Made by a program: the position numbers and the translations under genes | Source of the DNA: CAYLMG01 sp964493425 | GTDB taxonomy: Bacteria > Planctomycetota > Phycisphaerae > Sedimentisphaerales > Anaerobacaceae | Direction: 5' to 3' | Assembly (NCBI GenBank): GCA_964493425.1 | Contig: CAZBMW010000003.1 | Coordinates: forward strand, 107,372 to 171,371 | Length of the DNA stretch: 64,000 nucleotides | Notes under the pieces: generated by a model | Told to the model about the DNA's origin: nothing | Seen by the model: the letters and a program-made list of their open reading frames with translations, nothing else | Database searches by the model: none | Shown: positions 62,045 to 64,000 of the stretch, one piece after another | How positions within the stretch are numbered: position 1 is the stretch's first letter | Layout: each line of letters starts with the position of its first letter

Positions 62045-62602
62045 ATGAAAGAAATGTCGAATCAGCCTCGGGTAATTAAGGTATTATCGGCACTTGTTGT
62101 TTCAATGACAATCGGCGTCATCGTATTGATGGCATTGGGCAATAACGCACCTCTTGCGGGACCATTTTCCCTTTCAGCATACACCAGGCTTGACCCTATT
62201 GAGAAGGCAATAAATTCAATAGCTCCCCAGTCGCCTGAGCGTTGGAATAGTATTGAGATATACTATAGCGGCACCAGGGCCGGCAATATTGAGCAACTGG
62301 CTTCTTTGGAGGGGCTATCCAATCCCGAAGATATCAATTGCCACTTTTGCATCTATAATGGCTTGGGGGGCGAGAACGGCCGGATAGAATCCACAGAAAA
62401 ATGGCAAAGACAATGGTCGAGCACGCCATCGGCGACGTGGTTCGGAAGCGGACAGACAGTTCGTATCTGCTTAATATCAGACGGCAAAAACGGCGGCCTG
62501 ACTAATTACCAGCGGCGAAGATTAACGGCTCTGGTAGAAGCCTTGAGCCGCAGATTCAATATCAAGCCTGAATCAATATACTATCCGGGCGGCTGGCAAT
62601 AA
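62045..62602 (+). CDS. Membrane-anchored N-acetylmuramoyl-L-alanine amidase-like protein, probably inactive
   Basis: The 185-residue protein has an N-terminal signal anchor (VLSALVVSMTIGVIVLMAL) and then a PGRP/amidase_2-like domain: WNSIEIYYSGTRAGNIEQLA, INCHFCIYNGLGGENGRIES, EKWQRQW and VRICLISDG...YQRRRLTALVEALS. The first zinc His pair (normally HHS) reads YYS, and the final GHxD reads YPGG. Peptidoglycan binding without hydrolysis is plausible. The family match is my reading of the pattern, not a search result. Confidence 0.5.
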   Translation: MKEMSNQPRVIKVLSALVVSMTIGVIVLMALGNNAPLAGPFSLSAYTRLDPIEKAINSIAPQSPERWNSIEIYYSGTRAGNIEQLASLEGLSNPEDINCHFCIYNGLGGENGRIESTEKWQRQWSSTPSATWFGSGQTVRICLISDGKNGGLTNYQRRRLTALVEALSRRFNIKPESIYYPGGWQ

Positions 62603-62685
62603 AGCAAATTGCGGATAAGGGTTGCAAAAACAAGAACTTACAAGCATCTCTAACGGTTCTGTTCTCTTTTAAATGAAAGTGAAAA

Positions 62686-62721
62686 AAAGCTGCGAACCTG
62701 ACCCGAAAGGAACGCAGCTTT
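62686..62721 (-). terminator. Terminator of the Arg/Gln-rich protein gene
   Basis: AAAGCTGCG (62686-62694) pairs with CGCAGCTTT (62713-62721). Reading on the minus strand, TTTTTTT follows the stem. It lies 20 bases after the stop of the gene at 62742. Confidence 0.75.
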
Positions 62722-62741
62722 AGTTGTGAAGGCAATAAATA

Positions 62742-63650
62742 TTACCAATCCCAGTTAAAATCCAATTCCTCATTTTCCGGTGCATCTTCCTTTGGCAGCT
62801 CTTGTTTCTGTTGCCAAGGCCCATGCCGATGAAAGCGTCTTTGTTGAAAACCCTCTTCTTCATAAGGGCCGAAACGGTCACGCCCTCTACCTTCGAATTC
62901 AGGCCGCTCAAGCTGCCGCTGCTGTCTCGCTCTCAATTGTTTGCATCTTTCACAGTTGCAATTCTCACAGTACCCTTGTGCCGTCGGCTCAGCCATTCTT
63001 TGAAACTGGCGTTCCGGCACATCCTGCATCCTCAAACGCCGGTGATGTTCCTGTCGCAATTGCTTTCGAAAGGCCGGCGCTTCATCTGCAGGTCCTCTGT
63101 CCCGGCGCTGACCTCTGAAATTCCGCATACGCCCTTGCGGCTGGTAGCCCTCATCGGCTCGGCGATATCTCTTTTGCGGAATCGGGCGCATCTGTTGAGC
63201 AGACTCAGGTCTGTTTCGCATTTGCTTTTTGAACCGCTCCATTCTTCTGATAAGCCGGCCAATTCTTTCCATATCACCATCGCGATAGGCATCTTTAAGA
63301 GCACTGAACCATCTGTTCTGCAATTGAGCAATTCTCTCAAGTCTCTCAGTCGCCCGCTGACGAACGGGTTGCTGCGGCTGTTCGGCTCTGATTCGCCTTT
63401 GAACCGCATCAATTTCAAGCTGTTCATTCCTGCGTGCTCTCATCCGCCTTCTGGCGGTCGGCCTTTGTTCAGGTTCGGCTGGTTGAGGAGTTTGCTCCAG
63501 GTCATCGGGCTGGTTGTTTTCGAGCTCTTGTTGCAACTCTTCCTGCAAAGCTGGCACTTTTTCCTTATCGTCCTTTTCATCTGCTAAAAGAGTCACCGTC
63601 GATACGAGAACAAAAATCGAGACGGCGACAGCGGTAAATTTTTTTGACAT
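62742..63650 (-). CDS. Secreted Arg/Gln/Glu-rich protein with a Cys cluster
   Basis: The 302-residue protein has a signal peptide (FTAVAVSIFVLVSTVTLLA). The rest is low-complexity: Glu/Asp-rich at first (EELQQELENNQPDDLEQ), then a long basic Arg/Gln region (RRMRARRNEQ, RQLRQEHHRRLRMQ). A single compact CENCNCERCKQLRARQ cluster lies near residue 225. The acidic end is ENEELDFNWDW. It is not a recognised family. A metal- or polyanion-binding matrix protein is possible. GGAG precedes ATG 63650. Confidence 0.75.
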   Translation of the reverse strand: MSKKFTAVAVSIFVLVSTVTLLADEKDDKEKVPALQEELQQELENNQPDDLEQTPQPAEPEQRPTARRRMRARRNEQLEIDAVQRRIRAEQPQQPVRQRATERLERIAQLQNRWFSALKDAYRDGDMERIGRLIRRMERFKKQMRNRPESAQQMRPIPQKRYRRADEGYQPQGRMRNFRGQRRDRGPADEAPAFRKQLRQEHHRRLRMQDVPERQFQRMAEPTAQGYCENCNCERCKQLRARQQRQLERPEFEGRGRDRFGPYEEEGFQQRRFHRHGPWQQKQELPKEDAPENEELDFNWDW

Positions 63651-63855
63651 TTTCTGCTCCTTTCAAAAACAGATTAGCTTAAGTTTGCCTAACCCCAAAA
63701 CTTAATTGTATTAATACCTATTTCTACAGTATCAGACGTTTATGGATGTTTGATTTATTGCAGAATTTATTAAAAAAATTATTTTTGTTTATATTAAATC
63801 ATTCAATTTGGTGTTATAGGAAGTAGAGAAAGGCCTTCTCAAACGGGCAGGTTCA

Positions 63856-64000
63856 ATGACAGAAGATAAATTACTTATAAGGAAACTCAAAACGGGTAGC
63901 TCGGATGCCCTGCGGCAGATATATGAAAAGTATAAAAGCGGTATGCTCAAGCTGGCAGTGATTCTTTTGAATGACACAGTGGCGGCAGAGGATATTGTTC
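63856..64000 (+). CDS. ECF sigma factor, 5' part only
   Basis: From ATG 63856 the frame reads TEDKLLIRKLKTGSSDALRQ, YEKYKSGMLKLAVILLNDTV and AAEDIV to the window edge, the region-2 start of an ECF sigma factor. The 205 bases upstream should hold its promoter, divergent from the Arg/Gln-rich gene. Confidence 0.8.
   Translation, partial: MTEDKLLIRKLKTGSSDALRQIYEKYKSGMLKLAVILLNDTVAAEDIV

Noticed and set aside
62802..63587. 261-residue plus-strand frame
   Set aside because: It is the reverse shadow of the Arg/Gln-rich gene; its Leu/Ser-rich composition follows from the other strand's codons.

Overview
The window reads as a chromosome segment of an anaerobic, polysaccharide-degrading planctomycete, most likely class Phycisphaerae (Sedimentisphaerales-like). 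This placement is an inference from gene content, not from a marker gene. The signs are large type II pseudopilin-like proteins with a GFTLVELLVV leader, a PEP-CTERM protein, an orphan thrombospondin-3/dockerin-like protein, an MJ0042-style zinc-ribbon membrane protein, an NfnAB transhydrogenase, a GH130 enzyme and a GTP-type PEP carboxykinase. Base composition is moderate, and coding is dense on both strands in short operons.

Layout. 1-13 kb: the tail of a pseudopilin, a WYL regulator, a zinc-ribbon membrane protein, a minus-strand operon (aconitase, LOG-family protein, exported protein, hisD), two paralogous pseudopilins behind an ECF sigma/anti-sigma pair, a decayed gene remnant and queA. 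13-30 kb (mostly plus): an M1 aminopeptidase with HEAT-like tail, tRNA-Ala, a trans-sulfuration enzyme, an SMP-30/metallo-beta-lactamase fusion, a TPR lipoprotein, tilS, a PilT-like ATPase, trpS-DUF2007-scpA, trxA, nfnAB, and DUF1015 plus a class-V aminotransferase. 30-44 kb: a membrane sulfatase and GH130 enzyme, tRNA-Thr, a MEMO protein, purE, DUF763, an ABC exporter, the agmatine/putrescine pair pdaD-speB, pyrF-murD and tRNA-His.

44.3-47.2 kb is an accessory island. Two direct triplets of a composite stem-loop repeat flank a gene for a degenerate receiver domain. Each unit has a small hairpin, a linker of 9-10 nt, a second hairpin of type GCYGGGTTTG...CAAACCCAGC and often a polypurine tract. 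A further inverted copy lies at 57.4 kb in front of the PEP-CTERM gene. The first hairpin shows paired base changes between copies, so this is the best candidate for an undescribed element. Separate tracts of degenerate heptamers sit inside murD (twice, read through in frame) and at 46.0 kb.

47-64 kb: a sigma-54 activator without a sensor domain, GTP-PEPCK, guaB-guaA, a PAP2 lipoprotein, an AlaC-type aminotransferase, the PEP-CTERM protein, nagB with a DUF4954 left-handed beta-helix protein, an amidase-like protein lacking its zinc ligands, an Arg/Gln-rich secreted protein, and the start of a second ECF sigma factor cut by the window edge. Metabolically the segment covers central carbon turnover, purine, pyrimidine and polyamine synthesis, and amino-sugar salvage; the rest is mainly secretion and surface functions.
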